Source: DASVHS01 sp035468985
GTDB lineage: Bacteria > Acidobacteriota > Thermoanaerobaculia > Gp7-AA8
Direction of reading: 5' to 3'
DNA length: 64,000 nt
NCBI GenBank assembly: GCA_035468985.1
Contig: DATISF010000007.1
Coordinates: 62,001 to 126,000, forward strand
Part shown: positions 53,741 through 63,300 of the stretch, piece by piece
Layout: each line of letters starts with the position of its first letter
Numbering within the stretch: the first letter of the stretch is position 1
Notes under the pieces: generated by a model
Databases searched by the model: none
Seen by the model: the letters and a program-made list of their open reading frames with translations, nothing else
What the model was told of the DNA's origin: nothing
Program-made: the position numbers and the translations under genes

Positions 53741-53798
53741 GCCTCACCCGGCCCTTCGGGCCACCCTCTCCCGCGGCGGGAGAGGGTGGGGGTGAGGG
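53741..53798. repeat. CCTCACCC / CCCTCTCCC palindromic repeat
   Basis: CCTCACCCGGCCC, CACCCTCTCCCGC mirrored by GCGGGAGAGGGTG and GGGTGAGG, a widely dispersed bacterial repeat type. It fills the 104-base gap between the ald start and the S8 peptidase stop codon and may stabilise or end the protease transcript. Confidence 0.7.
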
Positions 53799-55484
53799 TC
53801 AGTGGTGGCTGGAGGGGCGGCGGCGCGTTGGCGTCGCCGGCGGTGTCGGCGGCAGGCCGAACAATCCCGGCGCGATGTACTTCGCGGCGGTGAGTGCATC
53901 GATGCGGCCGTAGCCGAAACGGATGTCATAGCCCTTCTCGCCGAGATCGTCGGCGGACAATTTCATTGCCAGCCGGATGTCCTGAGCTGTGGCGTCGGGC
54001 GCGAGCGACCATACCAGTGCGGCCGTGCCGACGACGTGCGGCGTTGCCATCGACGTCCCGCTGAGGATCGCGTAATCGTCGGGCGTGTTGCTGGCCAGCG
54101 TTTGGTTCTTCCCGGCATCGGCAACGAGCTGGTCGCCGTCAGCTTTGTTCACGGCCAGGGCGACACCCCACGGATACGCTTTATCGTCATCGCTGATGCT
54201 GCAAGTGATGCCGTCGCAGACCGGCGGCCATAGCGTCCACGTGGGCATGTCATTGCGGTCGTCATTCGGAACGATGATCACGCCGGCGGCGCCTGCCTTG
54301 ATCGCGTTCTGGACCTTGTCGTGGAACGTGAGTGTGCCGCGGCGGATGACGGCGATCTTGCCTTTGATGTCAACAGGGAAATCTTCCGGATTGCCGATGC
54401 CGCAGAACGCCGTCTGCCCCTTGACCTCGCCGTTCTGTGATCCCGTCAGCGCCCAGGCGCGGAGAGTGTTGGCGCCCGACACGACCGCCGTGTCGTGAGC
54501 CGATCCGACGATGACCGTCGACAGCACGCCCACGCCGGGAGCGGCGAAACCGACGCCCGGCCCGTAGCTGGAGAAGTCGGCGAGCTGGCTCTGGTCGTCG
54601 ATGGCCGAGACGGCGATGACCTGATCGTAGGCGCCCGGATAGTCGAGCGTCTTCGTAGCGCGATTTCCGGCGGCGGCGCAGATGAGAATGCCCGCATCGA
54701 TCGCGCGTGCAAACGTCTGGCGCTCCGCCTCCGATGCCGCCGAGGCGCCGAGCGAGAGATTGACGATCCAGTTGCCGCCGATCTCCTTCTTCTTGTTGAT
54801 CACCCAGTCCATGCCGGCGATGACCGATTCATCGGTCCCCTGGCCGGTGGACTGCAGGACCTTCACGCCCCAGAGGTGAACTTCGGGAGCGACGCCGACC
54901 ACGCCGAAGTTGTTGTCGGCGGCGGTGATGATTCCGGAAACGTGCGTCCCATGAGCGTGATCGTCCATCGGGTCGTTTTTCTGCGTGAAGACGTTGTAGC
55001 CGCCCTGGTATTGATCCTTCAGCTCGGGATGGTGATAGTCGATACCGGTGTCCACGACCGCGACGTTGACGGCGTTGCGATTTCCCTTCGTCACCGGCCA
55101 GACGTCGCGCGCGTGAACGAGATCGATGCCGTACCACACCGTCTGAGCATTCGAATACCGCGAGTCCGTGACCGGCACGAACTTCGGCGCTCCGACATTC
55201 GCGGGATCACCATCGATGTATCGCGGGACGACCGCGGACACGTAGTTGACGTCGGCGGACTTTTTCAGCGCGGCGACTTCGGCATCGGTGAGGTCGGCCG
55301 CGACGAACGGCAGCGTCTTGAACGTGCGGACGGCGTGCGCCGCGAAGTCTTCCGGATCACGCAGCATCCGCAGGCCGGTCATCTCAACCGGGCGGCGAAT
55401 CGAGATCAGATACCGCGTCTTCGTCTGCGCGACGAGCGGCGTGGCGGCGGCAAGCGTGATCAGAATGGCCAGGAGTTTCTTCAT
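53799..55484 (-). CDS. Exported S8 subtilisin-like protease with inserted PA domain (1)
   Basis: 561 residues: signal peptide ~1-19, inhibitor-type prodomain (~22-105), catalytic domain with D145 (VVDTGIDYHHPE), H178 (HAHGTHVSG) and S478 (LSGTSMATPHVVG). Between His and Ser, residues ~330-445 form a PA-type insertion (KGKIAVIRRGTLTFHDKVQN, AGAAGVIIVPND), which in related subtilases controls substrate access. The C-terminus is Pro-rich then basic: PPATPTRRRPSSHH. Closely similar in layout to the S8 protease at 57373-59025, so the two are probably duplicates. Co-directional cluster with the zincin and the small exported protein; 27 bases separate it from the zincin gene. Confidence 0.92.
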   Translation of the reverse strand: MKKLLAILITLAAATPLVAQTKTRYLISIRRPVEMTGLRMLRDPEDFAAHAVRTFKTLPFVAADLTDAEVAALKKSADVNYVSAVVPRYIDGDPANVGAPKFVPVTDSRYSNAQTVWYGIDLVHARDVWPVTKGNRNAVNVAVVDTGIDYHHPELKDQYQGGYNVFTQKNDPMDDHAHGTHVSGIITAADNNFGVVGVAPEVHLWGVKVLQSTGQGTDESVIAGMDWVINKKKEIGGNWIVNLSLGASAASEAERQTFARAIDAGILICAAAGNRATKTLDYPGAYDQVIAVSAIDDQSQLADFSSYGPGVGFAAPGVGVLSTVIVGSAHDTAVVSGANTLRAWALTGSQNGEVKGQTAFCGIGNPEDFPVDIKGKIAVIRRGTLTFHDKVQNAIKAGAAGVIIVPNDDRNDMPTWTLWPPVCDGITCSISDDDKAYPWGVALAVNKADGDQLVADAGKNQTLASNTPDDYAILSGTSMATPHVVGTAALVWSLAPDATAQDIRLAMKLSADDLGEKGYDIRFGYGRIDALTAAKYIAPGLFGLPPTPPATPTRRRPSSHH

Positions 55485-55511
55485 ATCCGGGTCGGGTCCT
55501 TTCGAACTACG

Positions 55512-56945
55512 TCAGTGTCCTCGCTTCAGAATCTTGCGACCGCTGGGCGGGCCGCTGTTCGGGAGCCGCGGCCAACCCATGTCGATGAGCTGGTTGATCG
55601 TGAGGTCGACCGTGTGCGGCAGGTCGTCGTTGATGGCGGGTTCCATCAGAAGGTTCGGGAACGCTGTCACATCCCAATGGAACACGGACGATCCCTGCGT
55701 CAGCGTGCACGGTGCGTACAGGCGCAGCATGCCGGTGCTGCTCGCTCCGGCCATGGTCGATGGATCGACGCGCAGCATCGCCCGAACGCCGGCGGTCAGC
55801 TGCTGCCGGATCGCCGCTCCGTCGTCGGCACTGATGCTGATGATCGGGATGGTGATGGTCGCATCGTCGCCGGCCATTCCCGGAGGCAGGCAGGTGTCGC
55901 GCTTGTTGTCGACGATGACCACGCCGGTTGCTCCAGCCGCTTGGGCGTTTCTTGCTTTCGTCACGAACGTACATGTGCCGCGATCGACCAGAGCGATGTT
56001 TCCGGGGATGGCGCTCGCATTGGTATACGTGGTACAGCCGTCAGTCGTCGTGGGTCCGTCGGTGTCCGCAGCGTCGGTGACGGCGACGATCGACCCGGTG
56101 AGCGCGGTTTTGCTGGCCGATGCCCCGAACGCAGCCGTGCCGATGTCGTAGTTGCGCGCGATCTCCGAAGGCGCGAGCACGGTGAGCGTGGTCACGCCGC
56201 CGAGGATCTCGTTCGCGCTCGTGAACGTCGACAAGCCGTCCCACACCAGCCGGCCGGTGTTCACCGCGGATGCTTTCCGCTGGGCCCCGGTCATCTGGTC
56301 CCAGTGAAGGCCGGTGCTGAGATCGACCGTATGCAGCTCGTGGATGCTCGGTCTCCCTTGCAGGTCCGAACCGCTGGAGAGGGACGTGGTCCCGGTGATG
56401 CCGAGACCGTGCGCCAGCTCATGCAGCAGCACGACCGCCAGATCGACTTTGTCCCCGTGATTGCCGTCGAGGCCGTAGTACCACTTCAGCCCCGCGCACT
56501 GATCGGTATCGAGAAGGGAATTGAATTGCGCCTGGACGTCGGCGGTGTCGGGACGGAGATCCTTTCCGGCGATGGCATTGGCCAGCGCGGATGGATACCA
56601 GACCTCCTGCTTCGGAGCGTTGTCGAAGTTCGCCAGGTACTCCATCGGCCCTGCCTGGCCGAGGATGTTGCAGGAGTCGGTGCCGCGGCTGATGGGAGCG
56701 AAGCTCGCCGAGACGACGATCTCCACCTTCGAGTCGATGAGCTTGCCCCAGACCTCCGCGGCGTACTTGAAGACATTGAGCCGCTGGTCGCCGAGAGTCG
56801 TTCCAGGGTTGCCTCCGACCGGATCGGCAGGAGTGGTCTCATTGAATCCCTTGCCCGGCGCGTCGGTGTTGACAATGGTGATCGTCGTTTTCGCCAGCAG
56901 CGACGGTGCGGCGAAGAGGAGAAGAAGAACGGCCAGTCGTTTCAT
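55512..56945 (-). CDS. Exported zincin-type metalloprotease with PA domain
   Basis: 477 residues with a signal peptide (~1-18, ending LLA). The metal site is HELAH (H175, E176, H179), followed by GLGI; the third ligand is not clear because the usual HxxGxxH spacing is absent. A PA domain follows (~300-400) with VDRGTCTFVTKARNAQAAGATGVVIVDN in two parts, and the protein closes with MEPAI and LTINQLIDMGW, features common to a group of bacterial PA-domain proteins. C-terminal tail is basic (GRKILKRGH). It starts two bases after the small exported protein, hence coupled. Likely an extracellular protease acting with the S8 enzymes; specificity unknown. Confidence 0.8.
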   Translation of the reverse strand: MKRLAVLLLLFAAPSLLAKTTITIVNTDAPGKGFNETTPADPVGGNPGTTLGDQRLNVFKYAAEVWGKLIDSKVEIVVSASFAPISRGTDSCNILGQAGPMEYLANFDNAPKQEVWYPSALANAIAGKDLRPDTADVQAQFNSLLDTDQCAGLKWYYGLDGNHGDKVDLAVVLLHELAHGLGITGTTSLSSGSDLQGRPSIHELHTVDLSTGLHWDQMTGAQRKASAVNTGRLVWDGLSTFTSANEILGGVTTLTVLAPSEIARNYDIGTAAFGASASKTALTGSIVAVTDAADTDGPTTTDGCTTYTNASAIPGNIALVDRGTCTFVTKARNAQAAGATGVVIVDNKRDTCLPPGMAGDDATITIPIISISADDGAAIRQQLTAGVRAMLRVDPSTMAGASSTGMLRLYAPCTLTQGSSVFHWDVTAFPNLLMEPAINDDLPHTVDLTINQLIDMGWPRLPNSGPPSGRKILKRGH

Positions 56946-56947
56946 GG

Positions 56948-57283
56948 CTACTTCACCTGCGGCTTGTGAATGTCAGCCGGGTCCGGTTTCCGGAGGAAGT
57001 TTTCCGCAGCCTCGGCACTGCCGACGCAGCGCAGCAGGATCTTTCCGTCGTCGCCGACGCGCGCAAGCATCACGAGGTGCGTCGGTGCGGTGGCGACGAG
57101 CATCCCGTGCGGCATCGTGGTGACGATCGACGGCGTCTCGAACAGCGATGTGAGATCGACCGTCGCCGTCTGAGCAGCGGGCGCTGGTTTCGCGGCGGGT
57201 GTGCGTCCGGCGCCGCCGGCCGCGAATGCGGACGACGCGATCGCCAGCGTCAGAATTCCGACGGCTGCTGCTCTGCTCGACAT
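56948..57283 (-). CDS. Small exported protein, function unknown
   Basis: 111 residues from ATG 57283, behind AAAGGGGGTTTTG; a TTG one codon earlier is less likely. Signal peptide ~1-21 (ending FAA), then an Ala/Pro-rich stretch (RTPAAKPAPAAQT) and a compact domain with TMPHGMLVATAPTHLVMLARVGDDGK. It ends two bases before the metalloprotease start, so the two are translated together. The size and coupling would suit a chaperone, propeptide-like inhibitor or accessory factor for the protease, but this is only inference. No family recognised. Confidence 0.6.
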   Translation of the reverse strand: MSSRAAAVGILTLAIASSAFAAGGAGRTPAAKPAPAAQTATVDLTSLFETPSIVTTMPHGMLVATAPTHLVMLARVGDDGKILLRCVGSAEAAENFLRKPDPADIHKPQVK

Positions 57284-57286
57284 CAA

Positions 57287-57372
57287 AACCCCCTTTGGAC
57301 GACGACGCGCCCCGGTTGCCCGGGGCGCTGAAAGACTGGGAGGCAGTTATTTTACGCGATTTGCTGGGTACG
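57287..57372 (-). promoter_or_regulatory. Hairpin between S8 protease 2 and the small exported protein
   Basis: GCGCCCCGG-TTGC-CCGGGGCGC at 57307-57328 in the 89-base gap. No T-run follows, so it is more likely an RNA-stabilising or attenuating element than a full terminator. Confidence 0.45.
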
Positions 57373-59025
57373 CTAGTGTCCCCGGACGGCGCGGCGCTTC
57401 GGGCCGGGCGTCGTTGTCGGCGGGATTCCGAATCTCGAAGGCGCCACGGCCTTCGCGGCGTTCAGAGCATCGATCAGCCCGTTGCCATATGCCGGATCGA
57501 ATCCGGTCGGGCCGAGGTCGTCGGCATCGCGCTCGAGGAAGCTGGCAATCTGGGTTGCGGGCAGCAGCGGCGCGACTGACCACACCAGCGCCGCCACTCC
57601 CACCGCGTGCGGGGTGGCCATGGAGGTGCCGCTCAGCGACTCGTAATCGTCGGCTCGATCGGTGACGGTGATCTGGCCGCTCGCGTTCCCGAGAAGCGCC
57701 TGACCATCAGCCTGGGAAACGCCGATCGTTACCGGCCAGTTGAACGTCGTGGCCGTCGGATCGGCATCATTCTTCAGCGTCCACGTGATCGCGCTGGCCG
57801 GATCGTTGTTGTAGATGATGACCGCGGTGGCGCCGGCGCTGACGGCGTTGTGCGTCTTCTCGTTGAAGGTGATCTGTCCGCGCTGGATGATCGCGATTCG
57901 TCCCTTGACCGATGCCGGAAAGTCGCCTGCGCGTCCGAGGCCGCAGCTGACGAAGGGGCCGGTGACCGTTCCGCGCCCCGACAGCTCGATCTCCGCTCCG
58001 CTGATCGAGCCGGCGTTGCTCAGAACACCGGCAACCGATCCTGTTCCGACGGGCACGGTGGAGAGGACGTTGACGCCCGGCGCCACGACCGCGAGCTCCG
58101 GCCCCTGGTTCGAGAATGACGCGACGCCTTTCGTCGAATCGATGGCGCCGATGGCCAGCACGCCGTCGTACGCGGCGGGATACCCGACCGCGGCGGGCAG
58201 AGTCGGCGTCGATTCATTTCCGGACGCCGCGCAGATCAGGAGCCCGTTCGCCACGGCGTTGCCGAACGCGGTGCGCTCTGCGCCGCTGGGCAGCGACGAG
58301 CCGAGGGAGAAATTCAGGACCCAGTCTCCGCCCAGGGCGTTTTTCTTCGCCAGGACCCAGTCGAGCGCAGCGATGATCTTGTCGGTCGTGCCGCTTCCCT
58401 TCGCATCGAGAACCTTGACCGACCACAGCCGGACGTTCGGAGCGATGCCGACCACGCCGATGTCGTTGTCGGCCGCGGCGATCGTTCCGGCCACATGGGT
58501 GCCGTGACCGTTGTCGTCGACCGGGTTCTCCGATTTGTCGTACGTGTTGTAACCGCCGGCATACACGCCGGCGAGGTCGGGATGCGTCTTGTCGATGCCG
58601 GTGTCGACGACGACGACATTGATGCCTTCGCCGCGGGTGACCGGCCAGACTTCGCGCGCGCGCACCATGTCGACGCCGAACGGCACGACCTGGCCGAACG
58701 GATTGGCGACGTCGGCCTGCGACTCGATTGCGCCGAGCTCGAGCGCGTGTCGCTCGACCACGGGCTCGACGTAGTCGACTTCGACGGACCGTCGAAGCTT
58801 CGCCGCTTCGTCGCCGGTGAGCTCGGCAGCGAATCCGTGAATGACATGAAACGCCTGGATGTCACGTGCCTGCGGCGTGCCTTCGATCTCGCGCACCAGC
58901 GTCGTTGCGCGAGGAAGAGCCATGCTCGACCGCGTGGCGACGATGTATCGCTGCGTGGGCGCGGCGAAGAGGGTGGAGGCAAAAAGAAGGGCAAGGAAGA
59001 AGAACGTCGGGACGCTTCGTTTCAT
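57373..59025 (-). CDS. Exported S8 subtilisin-like protease with inserted PA domain (2)
   Basis: 550 residues from ATG 59025 (MKRSVPTFFFLALLFASTLFAA, a clear signal peptide); 159 bases of open frame upstream are rejected because they overlap the divergent promoter region. Prodomain ~22-105; catalytic Asp in VVDTGIDKTHPD, His in NGHGTHVAG, Ser in LSGTSMATPHAVG. PA-type insertion between His and Ser (KGRIAIIQRGQITFNEKTHN, AGATAVIIYNND). The tail FGIPPTTTPGPKRRAVRGH parallels that of S8 protease 1 and carries the RRAV motif. First gene of the protease cluster, divergent from the CoA-binding protein gene with 67 bases between them. Confidence 0.92.
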   Translation of the reverse strand: MKRSVPTFFFLALLFASTLFAAPTQRYIVATRSSMALPRATTLVREIEGTPQARDIQAFHVIHGFAAELTGDEAAKLRRSVEVDYVEPVVERHALELGAIESQADVANPFGQVVPFGVDMVRAREVWPVTRGEGINVVVVDTGIDKTHPDLAGVYAGGYNTYDKSENPVDDNGHGTHVAGTIAAADNDIGVVGIAPNVRLWSVKVLDAKGSGTTDKIIAALDWVLAKKNALGGDWVLNFSLGSSLPSGAERTAFGNAVANGLLICAASGNESTPTLPAAVGYPAAYDGVLAIGAIDSTKGVASFSNQGPELAVVAPGVNVLSTVPVGTGSVAGVLSNAGSISGAEIELSGRGTVTGPFVSCGLGRAGDFPASVKGRIAIIQRGQITFNEKTHNAVSAGATAVIIYNNDPASAITWTLKNDADPTATTFNWPVTIGVSQADGQALLGNASGQITVTDRADDYESLSGTSMATPHAVGVAALVWSVAPLLPATQIASFLERDADDLGPTGFDPAYGNGLIDALNAAKAVAPSRFGIPPTTTPGPKRRAVRGH

Positions 59026-59092
59026 CTCATTTTCCGGGCTGTTTTGGATTGCAAGGGTGAAGGTGGGCAAGGCCTGTGATATTCCTCGACGT

Positions 59093-59536
59093 ATGACGGA
59101 CTGGAAGGCAAATCTGATTACAGACGATCGTGGTATCGCGGACCTCATCCGATCCACGAAAACGATCGCCGTCCTCGGCATCAAGCCCGAGTCGCATGGC
59201 GATCAGGCGGCGCATTACGTGCCGGCGCACATGGCCGCGGCGGGGTACGAGATCGTCCCCGTCCCCGTGTACTACCCCGAGGTCACCGAGATTCTGGGCA
59301 AGAAGGTTTACCGGAAGCTCACCGACATCGGACGGCCGATCGACATGGTCGATGTGTTTCGTCGTCCGAACGACATCCCACAGCACGTTGACGACATCAT
59401 CGCAGCGAAGCCGAAGAGCGTCTGGTTTCAGCTCGGCATCCGCAACGATGAAGCGGCGCGGCGTCTCGCCGAAGCGGGCATCAAGGTCGTGCAGGACCGA
59501 TGTCTGATGGTCGAAGAGGGACGGCTCCCGCGATAA
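59093..59536 (+). CDS. CoA-binding domain protein (YccU-like)
   Basis: 147 residues from ATG 59093. A single Rossmann-type CoA-binding_2 domain, related to the N-terminal part of succinyl-CoA synthetase alpha subunit: KTIAVLGIKPESHGDQAAHYV forms the nucleotide-binding turn in two parts, followed by YEIVPVPVYYPEV, IDMVDVFRRP and the closing WFQLGIRNDEAARRL and VVQDRCLMVE. Cytosolic; the physiological role of this family is not established. Overlaps the next gene by 37 bases, so the two are probably one operon. Confidence 0.85.
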   Translation: MTDWKANLITDDRGIADLIRSTKTIAVLGIKPESHGDQAAHYVPAHMAAAGYEIVPVPVYYPEVTEILGKKVYRKLTDIGRPIDMVDVFRRPNDIPQHVDDIIAAKPKSVWFQLGIRNDEAARRLAEAGIKVVQDRCLMVEEGRLPR

Positions 59537-60303
59537 CGCCGGCCTCGAGCGAAGTCCGTCTGCCGCCGTACCGTTTCTGGGAGACGCGGGCGGGCAGCGG
59601 CACGACGGTCGTTCTGATTCACGGGCTTGCCGGGTCGGCGGACTGGTGGCGGCACAATGTGGAGGCGCTCGCCGCCGAGCATCTCGTCGTGGCGATCGAT
59701 CTCGTCGCATTCGGGCGCAACCGGCTGTTCGCGCGCCGCACCTCTCTGCCGCTTGCGTTCGCCGACCTCGCCGCGCTCCTCGGGCGATGGATCGAGTCGT
59801 CGTTCAGCGGGCCAGTGCATCTCGTCGGCAACTCGATGGGCGGGCACATTGCGATCCACGTCGCGGCGCTCCGGCCGGATCTCCTGCACTCGCTGACGCT
59901 GGTGAATTCGAGCGGGATTCCGTTCGAGATTGCTCCGATGCAGCATCTCGAGAATCTGATCGTGCCGCGCGGTGCGCTGTCGTTCGCGACAATGCTGGCA
60001 CGCGATGCGTTTCGCAGCGGGCCGACGGCGATCGCGCTGGCGTTCGCCCGGCTGCTGCGCGACGACGCGCGGCCAATGATCCGGGCCATCAAAGCTCCAA
60101 CGTTGCTTCTGTGGGGCGAGCGCGATCCGCTCGTTCCGCTCTCGTACGGGCGCCAGCTTGCGGAGATGATCCCCGGCGCGCGGTTGATCATCGTGCCGAA
60201 TGCCGGACACATCCCGATGTGGGAGAACCCGGAGGTGTTCAATCGGGAGCTGCTGGCGTTCTTGAGGAATGTGGAGATGGAGCACCGGCTTCGGGTCGGG
60301 TAG
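59500..60303 (+). CDS. Alpha/beta hydrolase
   Basis: 267 residues from ATG 59500, inside the end of the previous gene in another frame and behind AGGA. Cytosolic alpha/beta-hydrolase fold: oxyanion segment LIHGLAG, nucleophile elbow GNSMGGH with the catalytic Ser, Asp in WGERDPLVP, His in PNAGHIPMWENP. Family members cleave esters, C-C bonds or amides; substrate unknown. The last residues MEHRLRVG and the stop codon come from a degenerate copy of the GGAGCACCGGC repeat. Confidence 0.9.
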   Translation: MSDGRRGTAPAITPASSEVRLPPYRFWETRAGSGTTVVLIHGLAGSADWWRHNVEALAAEHLVVAIDLVAFGRNRLFARRTSLPLAFADLAALLGRWIESSFSGPVHLVGNSMGGHIAIHVAALRPDLLHSLTLVNSSGIPFEIAPMQHLENLIVPRGALSFATMLARDAFRSGPTAIALAFARLLRDDARPMIRAIKAPTLLLWGERDPLVPLSYGRQLAEMIPGARLIIVPNAGHIPMWENPEVFNRELLAFLRNVEMEHRLRVG

Positions 60304-60315
60304 CCGGCAGCTCTT
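60279..60315. repeat. Degenerate GGAGCACCGGC repeat at the hydrolase stop codon
   Basis: GGAGCACCGGCT faces AGCCGGCAGCTC around TCGGGTCGGGT; it matches the left arm of the units at 955-980 and 36993-37016 but is read in a different frame and contains the TAG stop codon. Confidence 0.5.
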
Positions 60316-60374
60316 CCGCCGCCAAACATCGAGTCAGCCCGGCGGAAAGCGGCACAGACAGGAGTGTCTGTGCC
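60314..60374. repeat. Palindromic repeat between convergent genes
   Basis: Outer arms TTCCGCCG / CGGCGGAA (60314-60347) and a perfect hairpin GGCACAGACA-GGAG-TGTCTGTGCC (60351-60374). It separates the hydrolase gene from the convergent giant repeat protein and could end transcription from either side. Confidence 0.65.
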
Positions 60375-60380
60375 ACGCCG

Positions 60381-63300
60381 CTACTTTGTCGCGTCCACCG
60401 TCGTCGTCTGACCCTCGGTGATCACGATCGGATAGCTGCGCTTCGTGACCTCGAGCTCGTCGATGACCTGCATGCGGTACACGCCGGGCGCGACGTGATC
60501 GACCCTGGTCGTCGCGCCGGTGAGCCTGATCTCCGCGATGCCGTTGCAGTAGCAGCGGACGTACTCATCGCCGTTCGGCATGACGAGCTTGATCAACTCG
60601 TGCGCATCATCGGCTGAGTGGACCACGAGAGTGCCGCCGCGTGAGAGCGGAATCGTCGCTTCGTCAGAGGGAACGGAAAGCTTGATCGTCTGCGAGGCGT
60701 AATCGCCCGCCGATGCGGAGACGAGGTACGAGCCTTCCATCAGCGGGAGGAGCAGCGAGCCGTCTTCTTCGCGATCGCCCGAGGTAGGAATCTGGATTTT
60801 GCCGGTCGGGTCGCGGACGACGACAAAGCCGTTCAGCGTCTCACGCGTCTGGCTGTCGACCAGACGCACATGCGCGCCCGCGGTGTGATGGAGCTGCAGC
60901 AGCACCGGACCGGCACTGCCGCTGGGCACCTCGGCGGTCGCAATCGCGAACGTCTTTTTCTTCGCCGCGATGCGATAGGCAGAGTCTCCCTGCACGTTCA
61001 ACGCAAACGCGCCGGTCGCGTCGGTGGTGGCGTCGATGCTGGAGTGCTGATCTGACGACGCGCTGGCCGACACGGAGGCACCTTCGATGCCGGCGCCGCG
61101 ATCATCGATCACCCGTCCTTCGATGCGGATGAAGTTCACGTTGATGTCGAGCGTCGTCGACGATGTCAGGTCCGTCCGCATCGAGTACGGCCTGCTGCCG
61201 ACCCCCGATATCGATACGTCGTAACGGCCGGCCTCGAGGCCGGTCACCTCATACGAGCCGTCCCCGGCCGTCGGTGATGTCCAGACTCCCTGACGAGTCG
61301 AGAGTGATGAGAACGTGACACTCGATCCGGCCACCGGCGCGCCGGCCGATTTCACGGTGCCGCGCACGGTCACGTCGCCGGCGCTTGCGGCGAGCTGCAC
61401 ATCGACTTCGCCGCCGGCCGGAACGACGACCTTGACCTCCTTCGTCGAGCTCTGGCGCTGTATCCCCATGAGCATGCCGCGAACACTCACCTCGCCGACC
61501 GGAGCATTCTCGATGACGAACTTACCATCGCGACCGGCCTGTGCATTCGCGCTCCCGCCCGATTCGGCCGACGCGGTGACCATCGCCATCACCCAGCCGC
61601 CGGTCGATCCTCCGGTGATGCTTCCGCGGATGGTTCCGGTCGGGTCGCTGCCGAGGGTCAGGAGAAGCGGGGCCGCTTTGGTCACGTCGACGTTCTCCAG
61701 CTTTCCCTGCCCGAATCCGCTCTTCTGAGCCGTAAACGAATAGGTGCCGGAGCTCAGGCCGGAGATCGTGAACGCGCCCGACTTGTCGGTGGTGGTGTTT
61801 CCGAAGCCTTCACTCGACGACGCGTTGACCTGAGCTTCCTCGACAGGCGCTCCGGTCTTGTCGACGACGCGTCCTGTGACCTTGAGACCACTATCCAATG
61901 TGATCTCCATTCTCTGATCGGCCGTTCCCGCGGCGATCGACTTGGTCGCGTTCACGTATCCCTGTTTGTAGAAGGAGAGCTCGATCGCGTCGACCGGGGC
62001 ACTGTCGAGCACGAACTCGCCGTCCTCGTCGGACGCCGATCCATCGAACTCCTGCTGGGCGGCGACGCTGACCTCGGCGATCGGTTTGCCTTCCTTCGAG
62101 ACAACGCGACCGCTGATCTTTCGCCCCTTCAGGAGCGTGACGTTGAGCGGAGTGGGAGCCTTTCCCTCGGCGATGAGGATCGTGCGCGTCGCGGTCGTGT
62201 AACCGGGCGCGCTGATTTTCAGCTCCAGTTCGCCGGCGCCGACGCTCTGCTCGAACTGTCCGTCGGGATCATCGACATCGTTGCTGTCGTACGTGTCGCC
62301 GCCGCGAACGGTGACTTTGAACTGCCGGATCGGCGTGCCGGTGCCGCTGTCGGTGACGCGGCCACGAATGTCGAGCGTCTCCGGCAGATCGATGACCACA
62401 CCGGTCGCCGGGGCTTCGCTGACTTTCGACGCGCGCGTGTGCTCATTCATGTATTGCAGCGTGTAGGTGCCGGGTTGGAGTGAATCGAAGACGAACTCGC
62501 CGCCGCTGCCGACCTGCGCCTGTCCGACGGCGCGCTGACTCTGCTCGGTGGCGACCACGATCCCGCCTGCGACAGGATTTCCTTTTCGCGCGACGTGACC
62601 GCGGATCGACACCGCGGGCTCGAGCACCACGCGAACCGGCTCCATCGTTTCCGATACCTCGACGCTGCCGATGTCGCGCGACGCATAACCGCGCTTCCAG
62701 ACTCCGAAGTCGTGCATGCCGCTGTTCAGCCGAATCGAGAACGAGCCGTTCGCGTCGGTATGCACCCATCCGTCGATGACTCCCGCGGCGAGCGAGGCCG
62801 CGATCGGCATGGCCCCGAACGTCGTTGCGCTGCTCATCACGATGACGGCCGCGCCGCTGACAGGCTTGTCGCCGGCTGCGACGACCGTTCCCTTGACCTC
62901 GATGCCGCGCGGCAGCGTGATCGTCACGGATTTCTGAACGCTGGCCGGGTTGAGTGCCTCGCTGAGGCCGGCCGCGAATCCACGTTTGACCGCCGTGAGC
63001 CGGCCTTGAGGGATTCCCGAGTACAGCTTGAACGTGCCGTCGGGCCCCGAGATCGTGCGCGTGCCAAACGCCGGACCGACGGCGTAAATGAGTGGCATCC
63101 CGTCGACCGCCTGCGTCACGATCGCTCCGACGACCGGCCGCCGGTTCTCGTCGCGGACGACGCCGTGGATCGGCGTCGTTTTTTTTGCGACAAAGTCGAC
63201 GCGGCTCTCGTTTTTCTTCCGAAGATCGGCCTGTTTCGGTTCGATCTCGTATTGCTCCGGGGCCTCGACATAGATCCCGTAGTTCCCGGCTGCGAGGGGT

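Noticed and set aside
43036..59025. C-terminal basic tails as known sorting signals (PEP-CTERM, LPXTG, type IX secretion)
   Set aside because: No hydrophobic helix, LPXTG or PEP box, and no Ig-like type IX C-terminal domain precedes the tails.
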